Source: Pseudomonas simiae
GTDB lineage: Bacteria; Pseudomonadota; Gammaproteobacteria; Pseudomonadales; Pseudomonadaceae
DNA: 64,000 nucleotides
Direction: 5' to 3'
Assembly: GCF_900111895.1 (NCBI RefSeq)
Contig: NZ_FOKB01000005.1
Coordinates: 1 to 64,000, forward strand
This document shows, piece by piece, positions 44,202-52,675 of the stretch. Numbering within the stretch: position 1 is the stretch's first letter; each line of letters begins with the position of its first letter. The position numbers and the translations under genes were made by a program. The notes under the pieces were generated by a model. The model searched no databases, was not told the DNA's origin, and saw nothing but the letters and a program-made list of their open reading frames with translations.

Positions 44202-46661
44202 TCATTCCGGTGGATGGGCGCCCAGTTTGTCCCACATCTTCTTGCTGATCTTCTGGCGATTGGCATACCCCGCCCAGGGGTCCGCTTTCAAAGCGTTCAA
44301 GCGCTGCAGCACATTGGCGACGGTCCATTGTTGCGCACCGCGTAACCCCTCCAACTCCTCGCGGCTGACCGGTACCGACACTGGCAAGCCAGGCCGTGCG
44401 CGCACGGAATACGCCGCTACGGTGCTGGCACCGCGGGCATTGCGCAGGTAATCGATAAAGATCTTGCCGACCCGGTTTTTGGGGCCCGATGTCGCGGTAA
44501 AACGTTCGGGCAACTGCTCGGTCATGAACTGGGCGATGCCCTTGGCGAACGCCTTGACGGTCTCCCAATTGTCTCGGCGCGCCAACGGCACGATCAGGTG
44601 CAGGCCCTTGCCGCCGCTGGTTTTGACGAAGGCTTGCAACCCCAGCTCATCCAAAACCGACAGGGTGAGTTGCGCGGCCTCCAGCATGGCTTTCCAGGGC
44701 AGTGCCGGGTCCGGGTCGAGATCGAGCACAAACAAGTCCGGGGTTTCGATCTTGTCCGAGGTGGCGCCCCAGGTGTGAAACTCCACGCTGCCCATTTGTA
44801 CTGCGCCGATCAATGCGCCGACGTTGTCGATTTCCATCAGGCGTGCATGGCCAGGATCGAGAGACTGATGCAATTGCTTGATGTTGGGAATGGCCAGGCG
44901 CTCCGAGTGTTTCTGGAAGAATTGCTCGCCTTCGATACCCTCGGGCGCTCTCAGCAGTGAGACAGGACGATGGCGCAGGAAGGGCAGAATCCATTGGCTG
45001 ATGGTGTCGTAGAATTGCGCGAGTTGCTGTTTTTGTGTGCCGCTGTGTTTATCGATCACACGGTCTGGGTGGGTGATGTTCACATCGCGACTGGTTTTTT
45101 TCACCGGCTTCCTTGAGTGGACCGTGCGTGGTTGCTCATGAACAACCTGCGCCACCGGCTTGTCGGTGCGCAGCCCGACAAACGCTGCCTGGCGGACCAC
45201 GCCTTCGCGTGTCCACTCGGCAAACTGCACCTGCGCGACCAACGTCGGTTTGACCCAATGCACACCACGCGCTTGGGCGCTGGACAGTGGCTTCGCCAGG
45301 GGTGACGTCTCGCACTCCAGCGGTGTGAGCTGCGCGTAAATGGCTTTCAGCGCCGCCTGATCGAAACCCGTTCCCACACGGCCCGCGTACACCAGGCCCG
45401 TGTCGTTATTCACCGCCAGCAACAGCGCGCCGAAGCCACTGCGTGAACCCTGTGGCCGGGTGTAACCGACGATCACGAATTCCTGGGACAGCCGGCATTT
45501 GAGTTTGATCCAGTCGGCACTTCGACGGGAAACGTACGGGCTGCCCAGGCGCTTACCGATCACGCCTTCGAGGGCCAAGTCGCAGGCGCTTTCAAAGATG
45601 TCCCGGTGGTGCGCGGTAAACGCTTCGGAATAGCGCAGCAATGTGCTGCGGCTACCGGCCAGAGCCTCCTTTAGGGCGGCGCGGCGTTCCTCGACCGGCG
45701 CCTGGCGTTGGTCCTCGCCATTGAGAAAGGGCGCGTCAAACAAGTAGTAGACAATGTCCAGGCTGCGGCCGATATCTAAGGCATTTTGCAGCGCCTGAAA
45801 GTCCGGCAGGCCGTCGCCATTGAGGCTGACCACCTCACCATCCAGCCAGCTGTCCTTGAGCTTCAGTGTCTGCAAGGCCTTGACCTGACGCGGCAGACGC
45901 TCGGTCCAGTCGTGCCCGTTGCGGGTGAACAGGCGCACTTCACCCGCTTGGATACGTGCGAGCATGCGGTAACCGTCGAACTTGATTTCGTATTGCCAAT
46001 CGCCCTCGGGTGCACGATCCACCAGTGTGGCCAATTGTGGGGTGAATTGCTCGGGGAGGGCGGTTTTCCTGGCCTTGGCCCGCGTCTTGGGTTTGCCCAC
46101 TGAGGCATCGCTGAGCACGCTGTTCGGCTGGGCCTGGACGATATCGTAGTCGTCGGCCGAGCGCGCCTGTGGGTCCTTTTCCTTGATCAGCAGCCATTGT
46201 TCCTTGTCGCCGCTGCCCTTCAAGCGCGTGCGCACCAGCGCCCAGTCACCGGAGAGCTTCTCGCCGACCAGGGTGAATTTGAGCTTGCCGGCTGCGTAGG
46301 CCTTGCGGGGCTCATCGTGGGGCTGCCAGATGCCGCGGTCCCACACGATGACATCGCCTGCACCGTACTGACCCGCTGGAATGCTGCCTTCAAAGCCGCC
46401 ATAGCTCAGGGGATGATCTTCGACGTGGACGGCCAGGCGCTTGTGGCTGGGATCCAGGCTCGGGCCTTTGGGGACGGCCCAACTGAGCAGTACGCCGTCG
46501 AGCTCCAGGCGGAAGTCATAGTGCAGGTTGCGTGCGTCATGCTTTTGAATCACAAACGACAGCGCCGAGGCTTTGCGTTTGCCTGCTGGCGCACTGCCTG
46601 CCGGTTCGGCGGTTATCCCGAAATCACGTTTGCGGTTGTATTCGCTCAAGGGCTTGGACAT
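44202..46661 (-). CDS. ligD: Multifunctional DNA ligase D
   Basis: An 819-residue end-joining ligase in the Pseudomonas domain order. The 3'-phosphoesterase is at about 30-160 (FVIQKHDARNLHYDFRLE with the metal-binding His residues). The ATP-dependent ligase is at about 205-510, with adenylated K227 in YEIKFDGYRML. The primase-polymerase is at about 535-800, with the catalytic Asp pair in LDLDPDPALPW and TSGGKGLHLIVPL. It works with Ku in non-homologous end joining. The stop is 21 bp from the lpxO end, convergent. The gene follows ku with a 3-bp gap. Confidence 0.95.
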   Translation of the reverse strand: MSKPLSEYNRKRDFGITAEPAGSAPAGKRKASALSFVIQKHDARNLHYDFRLELDGVLLSWAVPKGPSLDPSHKRLAVHVEDHPLSYGGFEGSIPAGQYGAGDVIVWDRGIWQPHDEPRKAYAAGKLKFTLVGEKLSGDWALVRTRLKGSGDKEQWLLIKEKDPQARSADDYDIVQAQPNSVLSDASVGKPKTRAKARKTALPEQFTPQLATLVDRAPEGDWQYEIKFDGYRMLARIQAGEVRLFTRNGHDWTERLPRQVKALQTLKLKDSWLDGEVVSLNGDGLPDFQALQNALDIGRSLDIVYYLFDAPFLNGEDQRQAPVEERRAALKEALAGSRSTLLRYSEAFTAHHRDIFESACDLALEGVIGKRLGSPYVSRRSADWIKLKCRLSQEFVIVGYTRPQGSRSGFGALLLAVNNDTGLVYAGRVGTGFDQAALKAIYAQLTPLECETSPLAKPLSSAQARGVHWVKPTLVAQVQFAEWTREGVVRQAAFVGLRTDKPVAQVVHEQPRTVHSRKPVKKTSRDVNITHPDRVIDKHSGTQKQQLAQFYDTISQWILPFLRHRPVSLLRAPEGIEGEQFFQKHSERLAIPNIKQLHQSLDPGHARLMEIDNVGALIGAVQMGSVEFHTWGATSDKIETPDLFVLDLDPDPALPWKAMLEAAQLTLSVLDELGLQAFVKTSGGKGLHLIVPLARRDNWETVKAFAKGIAQFMTEQLPERFTATSGPKNRVGKIFIDYLRNARGASTVAAYSVRARPGLPVSVPVSREELEGLRGAQQWTVANVLQRLNALKADPWAGYANRQKISKKMWDKLGAHPPE

Positions 46662-46664
46662 GAC

Positions 46665-47498
46665 TTAGGAGGCCTTGGTGGATTTCTTCGCGGCAGGCTT
46701 CTTCGTGGGTTTGCCGGCCAGGCTACGCTTGAGCAGTTCCGTCAGGTCGATCACATCGGCGGACTTGCGTTCTTCGCTGTCTTTGCTGGTTTCCACATCC
46801 TCGATCTTGCCGGCCTTGGCCTTTTTGGCCACCAGCGCCATGATTTTTTCCTGGAAACTGTCGCGGTAGTCGTCGGGCTGCCAGTCGGCGCTCATGTCGT
46901 CCACCAGGCGCTTGGCCATGTCCAGCTCGCCCTTGGCCAGGCTCGGCTTGGTCACGTCGCTGCCCAGCTCCAGTTCGTCCAGGCTTCGCACTTCGGCAGG
47001 CCAGCGCAGCATTACCAGCACAAGTGCCGAGTCCAACGGCATCAAGGCTGCCAGGTGCTGCTTGGTGTGCAGCACGACATTGGCCAGGGCCACTTTGCGG
47101 GTTTTCCTGAGGGTTTCCCTTAGCAATGCGTAGACCTTGCCGCCACGCTTATCCGGAGCAAGGAAGTAGGGGGTGTCGATGTTCTGCAATGGGATCTGGT
47201 CGCTGGCGACAAACGCGATGATCTCGATGGTCTGGGTCGATTTGGGGTGGGCCGAGCGGATTTCCTCTTCGCTGAGCACCACGTAGCGGCCTTTCTCGAA
47301 CGCAACGCCTTTGACAATGTTGTCCTTTGTCACTTCCTTACCGGTGGTCTTGTTGATGCGTTTGTAACCCACCGGATCCATGCTGCGTTTGTCCAGCCAA
47401 TCAAAGTCGACGCCTTGAGAGGAGGTGGCCGAGACCAGTGAGACCGGGATGTGTACCAGGCCAAAGCTGATGGCGCCTTTCCAGATTGCCCGTGGCAT
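46665..47498 (-). CDS. ku: Ku DNA end-binding protein
   Basis: A 277-residue bacterial Ku homodimer subunit. The core opens ARAIWKGAISFGLVHIPVSLVSA-like and includes IDTPYFLAPDKRGGKVYALLRETL and the central bridge. The C-terminus is a short basic Lys-rich tail (about 255-277), which contacts LigD and DNA in related proteins. It precedes ligD in the same operon. The 184-bp region upstream is shared with a divergent small gene; no LexA box was seen. Expression in stationary phase is typical of the pair but cannot be shown here. Confidence 0.95.
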   Translation of the reverse strand: MPRAIWKGAISFGLVHIPVSLVSATSSQGVDFDWLDKRSMDPVGYKRINKTTGKEVTKDNIVKGVAFEKGRYVVLSEEEIRSAHPKSTQTIEIIAFVASDQIPLQNIDTPYFLAPDKRGGKVYALLRETLRKTRKVALANVVLHTKQHLAALMPLDSALVLVMLRWPAEVRSLDELELGSDVTKPSLAKGELDMAKRLVDDMSADWQPDDYRDSFQEKIMALVAKKAKAGKIEDVETSKDSEERKSADVIDLTELLKRSLAGKPTKKPAAKKSTKAS

Positions 47499-47682
47499 AA
47501 GTGCGATTCCTTACGAAGAGGCTGTGTTCTGGTGACTCGAAAGCGGCGGGAAAAGTTTCTCCGGTCAGATGCGCGGACAGATCGTGTTACACCTGATGAG
47601 AAACTATTTAGTGTCGAAAGCCGAACCCAAGGCGTAGCGTGTTATCGAAAGCACGTACTCCTCGCCCCAGAGAGGCTTCGTC

Positions 47683-47997
47683 ATGAACAGTTGCAGGCGT
47701 CACGTTGCAGCCCTGTTGTTGGGTCTGGCCCTTGTTCCTATGGTCCAGGCGCAAAACCTGCCCGGTAACAACAGCGGCAACAACGGCCCGATCCACCGGG
47801 CCAATCCCAATAGCATGCAGGGTACCCAACAGAATGCTCCGGCGGTCCGCGGTATCCAGACCGGGCCGACTACGCGCACGCCGACCCTGGAAAACGGCGG
47901 TATCGGCAATAGCTATCCCAAACGCAATGCCGCGCCCAGCCGCCCAGCCACCGAAACCAAAGCCCCCACTTATGATGCCAACGGCAATCGCCGGTAA
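47683..47997 (+). CDS. Small secreted Asn/Gly/Pro-rich protein
   Basis: A 104-residue protein with a clear Sec signal peptide (about 1-23, RRHVAALLLGLALVPMVQAQ). The mature part is low-complexity and rich in Asn, Gly, Pro, Thr and Arg (NLPGNNSGNNGPIHRANPNS). There are no cysteines in the mature part. No family recognised. It ends 12 bp before the sugar dehydrogenase gene, so the two are probably one transcript, and it may be a periplasmic accessory (inference). Confidence 0.7.
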   Translation: MNSCRRHVAALLLGLALVPMVQAQNLPGNNSGNNGPIHRANPNSMQGTQQNAPAVRGIQTGPTTRTPTLENGGIGNSYPKRNAAPSRPATETKAPTYDANGNRR

Positions 47998-48009
47998 GGA
48001 TTCCGCCTT

Positions 48010-49167
48010 ATGTTTCTACGCAAAAGCCTGCTAGCCGCCCTTTGCGCCACCACGCTGCTGCCGTTGACGGCAGCTTACGCCGCCGACGCCCAGCAGTTCC
48101 CCAGTGAACAGGGCAGCATCAGCGCCACGCCGATCGCCAAAGGCCTGGACCACCCATGGGCGGTGGCCTTTCTGCCGGACAAGCAAGGCTTCCTGGTGAC
48201 TGAACGCCCTGGCCACCTGCGCTTTGTCAGCCCCGACGGCAAGCTGTCCGCGCCACTGAAGGGAGTGCCTGAAGTCTGGGCCAAAGGGCAGGGCGGTTTG
48301 CTGGATGTGGTCTTGTCGCCGGACTTCAAGGAGGACCGCACGGTCTACCTGTCCTACGCCGAAGGTGGCGGCAAGGACGGTACCGCCGGCACCGCGGTGG
48401 GCCGAGGGCGCCTGGCGGCTGACCTCAGTGGCTTGACCGACTTCAAGGTGATCCTGCGCCAGGAGCCCAAGCTGTCGACCGGCAACCACTTCGGCTCGCG
48501 CCTGGCCTTCGACCGCGATGGCTACCTGTTCGTGACCCTGGGGGAAAACAACGATCGTCCGACCGCCCAGGACTTGGACAAGCTGCAGGGCAAGGTCGTA
48601 CGCATCTACCCGGATGGCCGCGTTCCGGATGACAACCCCTTCGTCGGTCAGCAAGGCGTACGCCCGGAGATCTGGTCCTACGGCCAGCGCAACCCCCAGG
48701 GACTGGCGCTTAACCCGTGGAGCGGCACGATCTGGGAAAACGAACATGGGCCGCGTGGGGGGGATGAGATCAACATCATCGAGCGGGGCAAGAATTATGG
48801 TTGGCCGTTGGCAACCCACGGCATCAATTACTCGCTGACACCGATTCCCGAAGCCAAAGGCAAAACGGTGGAGGGCACAGTACCGCCGCATCACGTGTGG
48901 GAAAAATCACCGGGTATCAGCGGCATGGCGTTTTACGATGCGGATCGCTTCAAGCCCTGGCAGCACAACGTGTTTATTGGTGCGTTGGCCACCCAGGAGT
49001 TGATCCGCTTGCAGTTTGATGGCGATAAGGTGATCCATGAGGAACGCTTGCTCGGTGGGCTGAAGGCGCGCATCCGCGATGTACGACAGGGGCCGGATGG
49101 CTTTCTGTATGTACTGACGGATGAGGAGGATGGCGTGCTGTATCGGGTGGGGTTGAACCAGGACTAA
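48010..49167 (+). CDS. Periplasmic PQQ-dependent aldose sugar dehydrogenase
   Basis: A 385-residue six-bladed beta-propeller enzyme with a signal peptide (about 1-25). LDHPWAVAFLPDKQGFLVTERPG, GQGGLLDVVLSPDF, NHFGSRLAFDRDGYLFVTLGENND, and GQRNPQGLALNP with the following ENEHGPRGGDEIN are the conserved blocks of the YliI/Asd and soluble glucose dehydrogenase B family. They contain the catalytic His and the PQQ/calcium ligands. It oxidises aldose sugars at C1 in the periplasm. A perfect hairpin follows. Confidence 0.9.
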   Translation: MFLRKSLLAALCATTLLPLTAAYAADAQQFPSEQGSISATPIAKGLDHPWAVAFLPDKQGFLVTERPGHLRFVSPDGKLSAPLKGVPEVWAKGQGGLLDVVLSPDFKEDRTVYLSYAEGGGKDGTAGTAVGRGRLAADLSGLTDFKVILRQEPKLSTGNHFGSRLAFDRDGYLFVTLGENNDRPTAQDLDKLQGKVVRIYPDGRVPDDNPFVGQQGVRPEIWSYGQRNPQGLALNPWSGTIWENEHGPRGGDEINIIERGKNYGWPLATHGINYSLTPIPEAKGKTVEGTVPPHHVWEKSPGISGMAFYDADRFKPWQHNVFIGALATQELIRLQFDGDKVIHEERLLGGLKARIRDVRQGPDGFLYVLTDEEDGVLYRVGLNQD

Positions 49168-49170
49168 GCG

Positions 49171-49194
49171 TTGGGGCCGGCAAACCGGCCCCAA
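49171..49194. terminator. Bidirectional terminator hairpin
   Basis: Perfect 10-bp stem TTGGGGCCGG/CCGGCCCCAA with a CAAA loop, between convergent genes and followed by CTGTTTT on the plus strand. Confidence 0.8.
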
Positions 49195-49199
49195 CTGTT

Positions 49200-49679
49200 T
49201 TACAGCCCTAGCTCGGACAACCCCGGATGATCATCCGGGCGCCGGCCCAGCGGCCAGTGAAACTTGCGCTCGCTTTCTTTGATCGGCAGGTCGTTGATGC
49301 AGGCAAAACGATTGGCCATCAGGCCATTCTCGTCGAATTCCCAGTTCTCGTTGCCGTAGGAGCGGAACCAGTTGCCCGAATCGTCGTGCCATTCATAGGC
49401 ATAGCGCACCGCGATGCGGTTATCGGTAAACGCCCACAACTCCTTGATCAGCCGGTAGTCCAGTTCCTTTGCCCACTTGCGAGTAAGAAAACCTTTGGCT
49501 TCTTCGCGGTTATGCGCGAATTCGGCGCGGTTGCGCCACTGGGTGTCCAGCGTGTACGCCAGGGACACCCGCTGCGGGTCGCGGGAGTTCCAGCCGTCTT
49601 CGGCCAGGCGTACTTTTTCGATGGCCGACGCGCGGGTGAACGGCGGCAGTGGCGGACGTGTTTCTGCAGTCGATGACAT
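49200..49679 (-). CDS. DUF1348 / SnoaL-like (NTF2 fold) protein
   Basis: A 159-residue protein: [87 protein letters not shown]. This is the DUF1348 family with an NTF2-like fold; its biochemical role is unknown. ATG at 49677-49679 ([10 protein letters not shown]) is preferred over the open frame 28 codons longer, which overlaps the TetR gene. Downstream of, and probably controlled by, the adjacent TetR regulator. Confidence 0.85.
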   Translation of the reverse strand: MSSTAETRPPLPPFTRASAIEKVRLAEDGWNSRDPQRVSLAYTLDTQWRNRAEFAHNREEAKGFLTRKWAKELDYRLIKELWAFTDNRIAVRYAYEWHDDSGNWFRSYGNENWEFDENGLMANRFACINDLPIKESERKFHWPLGRRPDDHPGLSELGL

Positions 49680-49732
49680 TGGACGGTTCCTCAATGAATA
49701 GGGTTTATCGGAAGTTGCGTCTACCAGCGGGT

Positions 49733-50296
49733 TCAAAGTCCCAATAACGTTCGCGCCATGCATTGCGCATTATCGGCAGCTGTTGAATCGCCCATCACTA
49801 GGGCAACGGTAATGGCGCCATCGATCAGGATCAGCAGTTGCGCGGCCTGCCGCTCGGGGTCGGGGGTGCCATGTGCTTGACACAGTTCAAGTGCGTACTC
49901 GAACAGTTTCTGTTTATGGGCCTTGGCCAGCAGGCGCACCGGGTCGTGTGGGTCACCGGTTTCGCCACTGGTGTTGATGAAGGCACAGCCACGGAAGTCG
50001 GCGGTGCCGAACCAATCCTTGAGCACGCTGAACAGCGCCAGCAGGCGTTCTCCCGTGCCTTCACGGCGTTCGACTTCATCGCGCAGCCACTGCATCCAGC
50101 GTTCATCGCGACGTTGCAGGGCGGCAATCACCAAGTCGTCTTTATTGGCGAAGTAGCGGTAAATACTTTTTCTCGAGACACCGGCGGTCTTCACCAGAAA
50201 GTCCATGCCCGTGGCGGCGATGCCATGGCGATAGATCAACTTCTCAGTAACGTCGAGAATAATGTCGCGGGTTTCATTGCGGTTAATTTCGTTCAT
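49733..50296 (-). CDS. TetR-family regulator
   Basis: A 187-residue TetR protein. The HTH at about residues 7-52 reads [47 protein letters not shown]. The C-terminal part contains [16 protein letters not shown], typical of regulators of electrophile and quinone detoxification genes. ATG at 50294-50296 (MNEINRNE) is chosen because an upstream ATG at 50332 would place the perfect palindrome at 50309-50322 inside the coding region. It lies upstream of the DUF1348 gene with a 53-bp gap. Confidence 0.86.
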   Translation of the reverse strand: MNEINRNETRDIILDVTEKLIYRHGIAATGMDFLVKTAGVSRKSIYRYFANKDDLVIAALQRRDERWMQWLRDEVERREGTGERLLALFSVLKDWFGTADFRGCAFINTSGETGDPHDPVRLLAKAHKQKLFEYALELCQAHGTPDPERQAAQLLILIDGAITVALVMGDSTAADNAQCMARTLLGL

Positions 50297-50308
50297 GTGG
50301 CTAACAGT

Positions 50309-50322
50309 AGAACGATCGTTCT
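50309..50322. promoter_or_regulatory. Perfect 14-bp palindrome, candidate TetR operator
   Basis: AGAACGATCGTTCT is a perfect palindrome 12 bp upstream of the TetR start codon and about 100 bp upstream of pssA on the other side. Size and place fit autoregulation by the adjacent TetR protein. Confidence 0.6.
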
Positions 50323-50421
50323 TCATAGTCAATTAACATTTTTCCATGCGCCGCAGCGAGACCTGAGCACCCCCATGGTGTAAGCTCGGGGCCTCTTCGG
50401 ATTCGACCCATTGCGAGCCTT

Positions 50422-51765
50422 ATGCCGTCGTTCTTCAAACGCTCCCTGCTGCCCAAACTGCGCGGTTTCCCCCTCAGTCCCGACGCCCTTGAGGTGCTGT
50501 CCAGCGCGGACGCTTATCGTCGCTGCCTGCTGGAGAAGATTGCCCAGGCCACCCGGCGCATCTATATCGTCGCGCTGTACTTGCAGCAGGACGAAGCGGG
50601 GCAGGAGATCTACGACGCCCTGCACGCCGCCAAGGCTGCGCGGCCGGAACTCGACATCGTGGTGGTGGTTGACTGGTTGCGTGCCCAGCGCGGCTTGATC
50701 GGTGCCGGCAAGCAGCCCGGCAACAGCGCCTGGTACCAGGCCATGACCCAGCGCCACAGCAGCGAAGTGCCGGTGTACGGCGTGCCGGTGCAAACCCGCG
50801 AGTTGTTCGGCGTGCTGCACCTCAAGGGCTTCGTGATCGATGACTCGGTGCTGTACAGCGGCGCCAGCCTGAACAATGTGTACTTGCACAAATTCGACAA
50901 GTACCGTTTCGACCGCTACCACCTGATCCACAACAAAGCGCTCGCCGATTCCATGCAGCACCTGGTGGAGCACGGCCTAGTGGCATCCAAGGCGGTCAAT
51001 CGCCTGGACCTGCCCAATCCGCCCACCACCCGTAGCCTGCGCAACGACATCGGCGATTTGCGCAGCCGCCTGAAACACGCGACTTACGACACCACGGCGG
51101 GGCAGTTGCCCAATGGTCAACTGTCGGTCAGCCCCTTGCTCGGGGTCGGCAAGAACAACCCCCTGAACCGGGTGATCCTCGAACTGATTGCCAGCGCCCA
51201 ACATCAGCTGACCATCTGTACCCCGTACTTCAACCTGCCGCTGCCGGTCACCCGCGAAATCAACCGCGCCCTGGCACGTGGGGTGAAGATCGACATCGTT
51301 GTCGGCGACAAGACCGCCAACGATTTCTACATCCCGCCCAGCGAGCCGTTCAAGGTCATTGCTGCGCTGCCCTACCTCTACGAAATCAGCTTGCGCCGCT
51401 TTGCCAAGCGCCATCAGCCGATGATCGACAGCGGCCAGTTGAACCTGCACCTGTGGCGCGACGGTGACAACACGTACCACCTCAAAGGCATGTGGATCGA
51501 CCAGCGCTACACCTTGCTCACCGGTAACAACCTCAACCCGCGCGCGTTCCGCCTCGACCTGGAAAACGCGTTGTTGATCGATGATCCCAAGCATGAGTGG
51601 CTGGTGCCGCGACGCACCGAACTGGCGCAGATTTTCCAGCACACCACGCGTATCGAGCGTTATCAGGACCTGCAAACACTGCCGGACTACCCAGAGGCCG
51701 TTGGCAAGTTCCTGCGCCGGGTCAGCCGCGTTCGTATCGAACGATTGCTGTACCGCATCCTGTAA
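50422..51765 (+). CDS. pssA: CDP-diacylglycerol--serine O-phosphatidyltransferase (phospholipase D type)
   Basis: A 447-residue protein with two HKD phospholipase-D motifs: H133-x-K135 with D140 (HLKGFVIDD) and H353-x-K355 (YHLKGMWIDQ), each followed by the SGASLNN and TGNNLNPRAF blocks. Length and sequence match E. coli type PssA, a ribosome/membrane-associated enzyme making phosphatidylserine, the precursor of phosphatidylethanolamine. Monocistronic, followed by a strong terminator. Confidence 0.93.
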   Translation: MPSFFKRSLLPKLRGFPLSPDALEVLSSADAYRRCLLEKIAQATRRIYIVALYLQQDEAGQEIYDALHAAKAARPELDIVVVVDWLRAQRGLIGAGKQPGNSAWYQAMTQRHSSEVPVYGVPVQTRELFGVLHLKGFVIDDSVLYSGASLNNVYLHKFDKYRFDRYHLIHNKALADSMQHLVEHGLVASKAVNRLDLPNPPTTRSLRNDIGDLRSRLKHATYDTTAGQLPNGQLSVSPLLGVGKNNPLNRVILELIASAQHQLTICTPYFNLPLPVTREINRALARGVKIDIVVGDKTANDFYIPPSEPFKVIAALPYLYEISLRRFAKRHQPMIDSGQLNLHLWRDGDNTYHLKGMWIDQRYTLLTGNNLNPRAFRLDLENALLIDDPKHEWLVPRRTELAQIFQHTTRIERYQDLQTLPDYPEAVGKFLRRVSRVRIERLLYRIL

Positions 51766-51776
51766 ACCTGCAGGCA

Positions 51777-51820
51777 AAAAAAAGACCCAGCCCCTTCAAC
51801 CGGGGACTGGGTCTTTTTTT
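51777..51820. terminator. Strong bidirectional intrinsic terminator
   Basis: Long stem AGACCCAG-CCCC / GGGG-CTGGGTCT with a small loop, flanked by an A-run at 51776-51783 and a T-run at 51813-51820. Ends pssA and the convergent efe operon. Confidence 0.93.
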
Positions 51821-51829
51821 GTCTGTCGC

Positions 51830-52648
51830 TTAGTTCAAGCCCAGCTTGCCACGCAAGGTGGACAGGTCTTCTGCCAGGGTGTTGACCGGGCCCACCAGGG
51901 CCTTGCGGTCGTTTTCCTTGACCTTGTCGTAGGTCTCGAAACCACCGTCCTTGGTTTTGTACTTGGCCAGGATCTTGTCCACGGTGGCGAAGTTCTTGTC
52001 GACCTTGGCCAGGAAGGCTTTGTCTTGTTTCTCGATCTGGCCACGGAACAGGTCGACGATTTTCTTCGCGCCGTCGATGTTGCCCTGGAAGTCATACAGG
52101 TCGGTATGGCTGTAGCGGTCTTCTTCACCGGAGATCTTGGTGGCGGCGACTTCTTCAAGCAGGGCTGCGGCACCACCTACGACTTTTTCCGGTGGGAAAG
52201 TCAGGCCATCGACGCGCGTCTTGAGGTCGTTGACGTCGGTGTTGAGCTTGGCAGTCAGCTCTTCCAGGCCTTGGGTAGTGTTCTGCGAGAACAGTACATA
52301 CTCGATGCGGTGGAAGCCGGTGAAGTCATCGGCGGTCACGCCCTTTTCATGATCGTCGACGCGGGAGTCGATGGATGCGTCGAGGTCGCTGAACAGCTCG
52401 GCGATCGGCTCGATGGACTCATAGTGCACGCGGGTCGGCGCGTAGAGTTTCTTGGCGGTGGCCAGGTCGCCCTTGTTGATGGCGTCGGTAAAGGCTTGGG
52501 TCTGGGTGACCAGCTCGCCGATTTCTTCGGTGACGTAGATTTTGTAGTCCGACACCGGCCCGACCAGGTCCAGCGGCGCGGTAGCGGCGAAGGCTGCCAA
52601 CGGCGAAAGGGTCAGCAATAACGACAACGCGATAGACGACTTTTTCAT
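51830..52648 (-). CDS. Periplasmic M75/imelysin-type iron-binding protein (EfeM-like)
   Basis: A 272-residue protein with a signal peptide (about 1-21, ending AAFAA) and a single M75 imelysin domain. GFHRIEYVLFSQ near residue 110 holds the HxxE metal motif, and SGEEDRYSHTDLYDF is the second conserved block. It lacks the cupredoxin part of full EfeO. It is the last gene of the efe unit, 27 bp after efeB, and shares the M75 domain with the EfeO protein two genes upstream. Role: periplasmic iron delivery (inferred). Confidence 0.85.
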   Translation of the reverse strand: MKKSSIALSLLLTLSPLAAFAATAPLDLVGPVSDYKIYVTEEIGELVTQTQAFTDAINKGDLATAKKLYAPTRVHYESIEPIAELFSDLDASIDSRVDDHEKGVTADDFTGFHRIEYVLFSQNTTQGLEELTAKLNTDVNDLKTRVDGLTFPPEKVVGGAAALLEEVAATKISGEEDRYSHTDLYDFQGNIDGAKKIVDLFRGQIEKQDKAFLAKVDKNFATVDKILAKYKTKDGGFETYDKVKENDRKALVGPVNTLAEDLSTLRGKLGLN

Positions 52649-52675
52649 GGGACGGTTTCCGCTCTGGGGTGTGTT

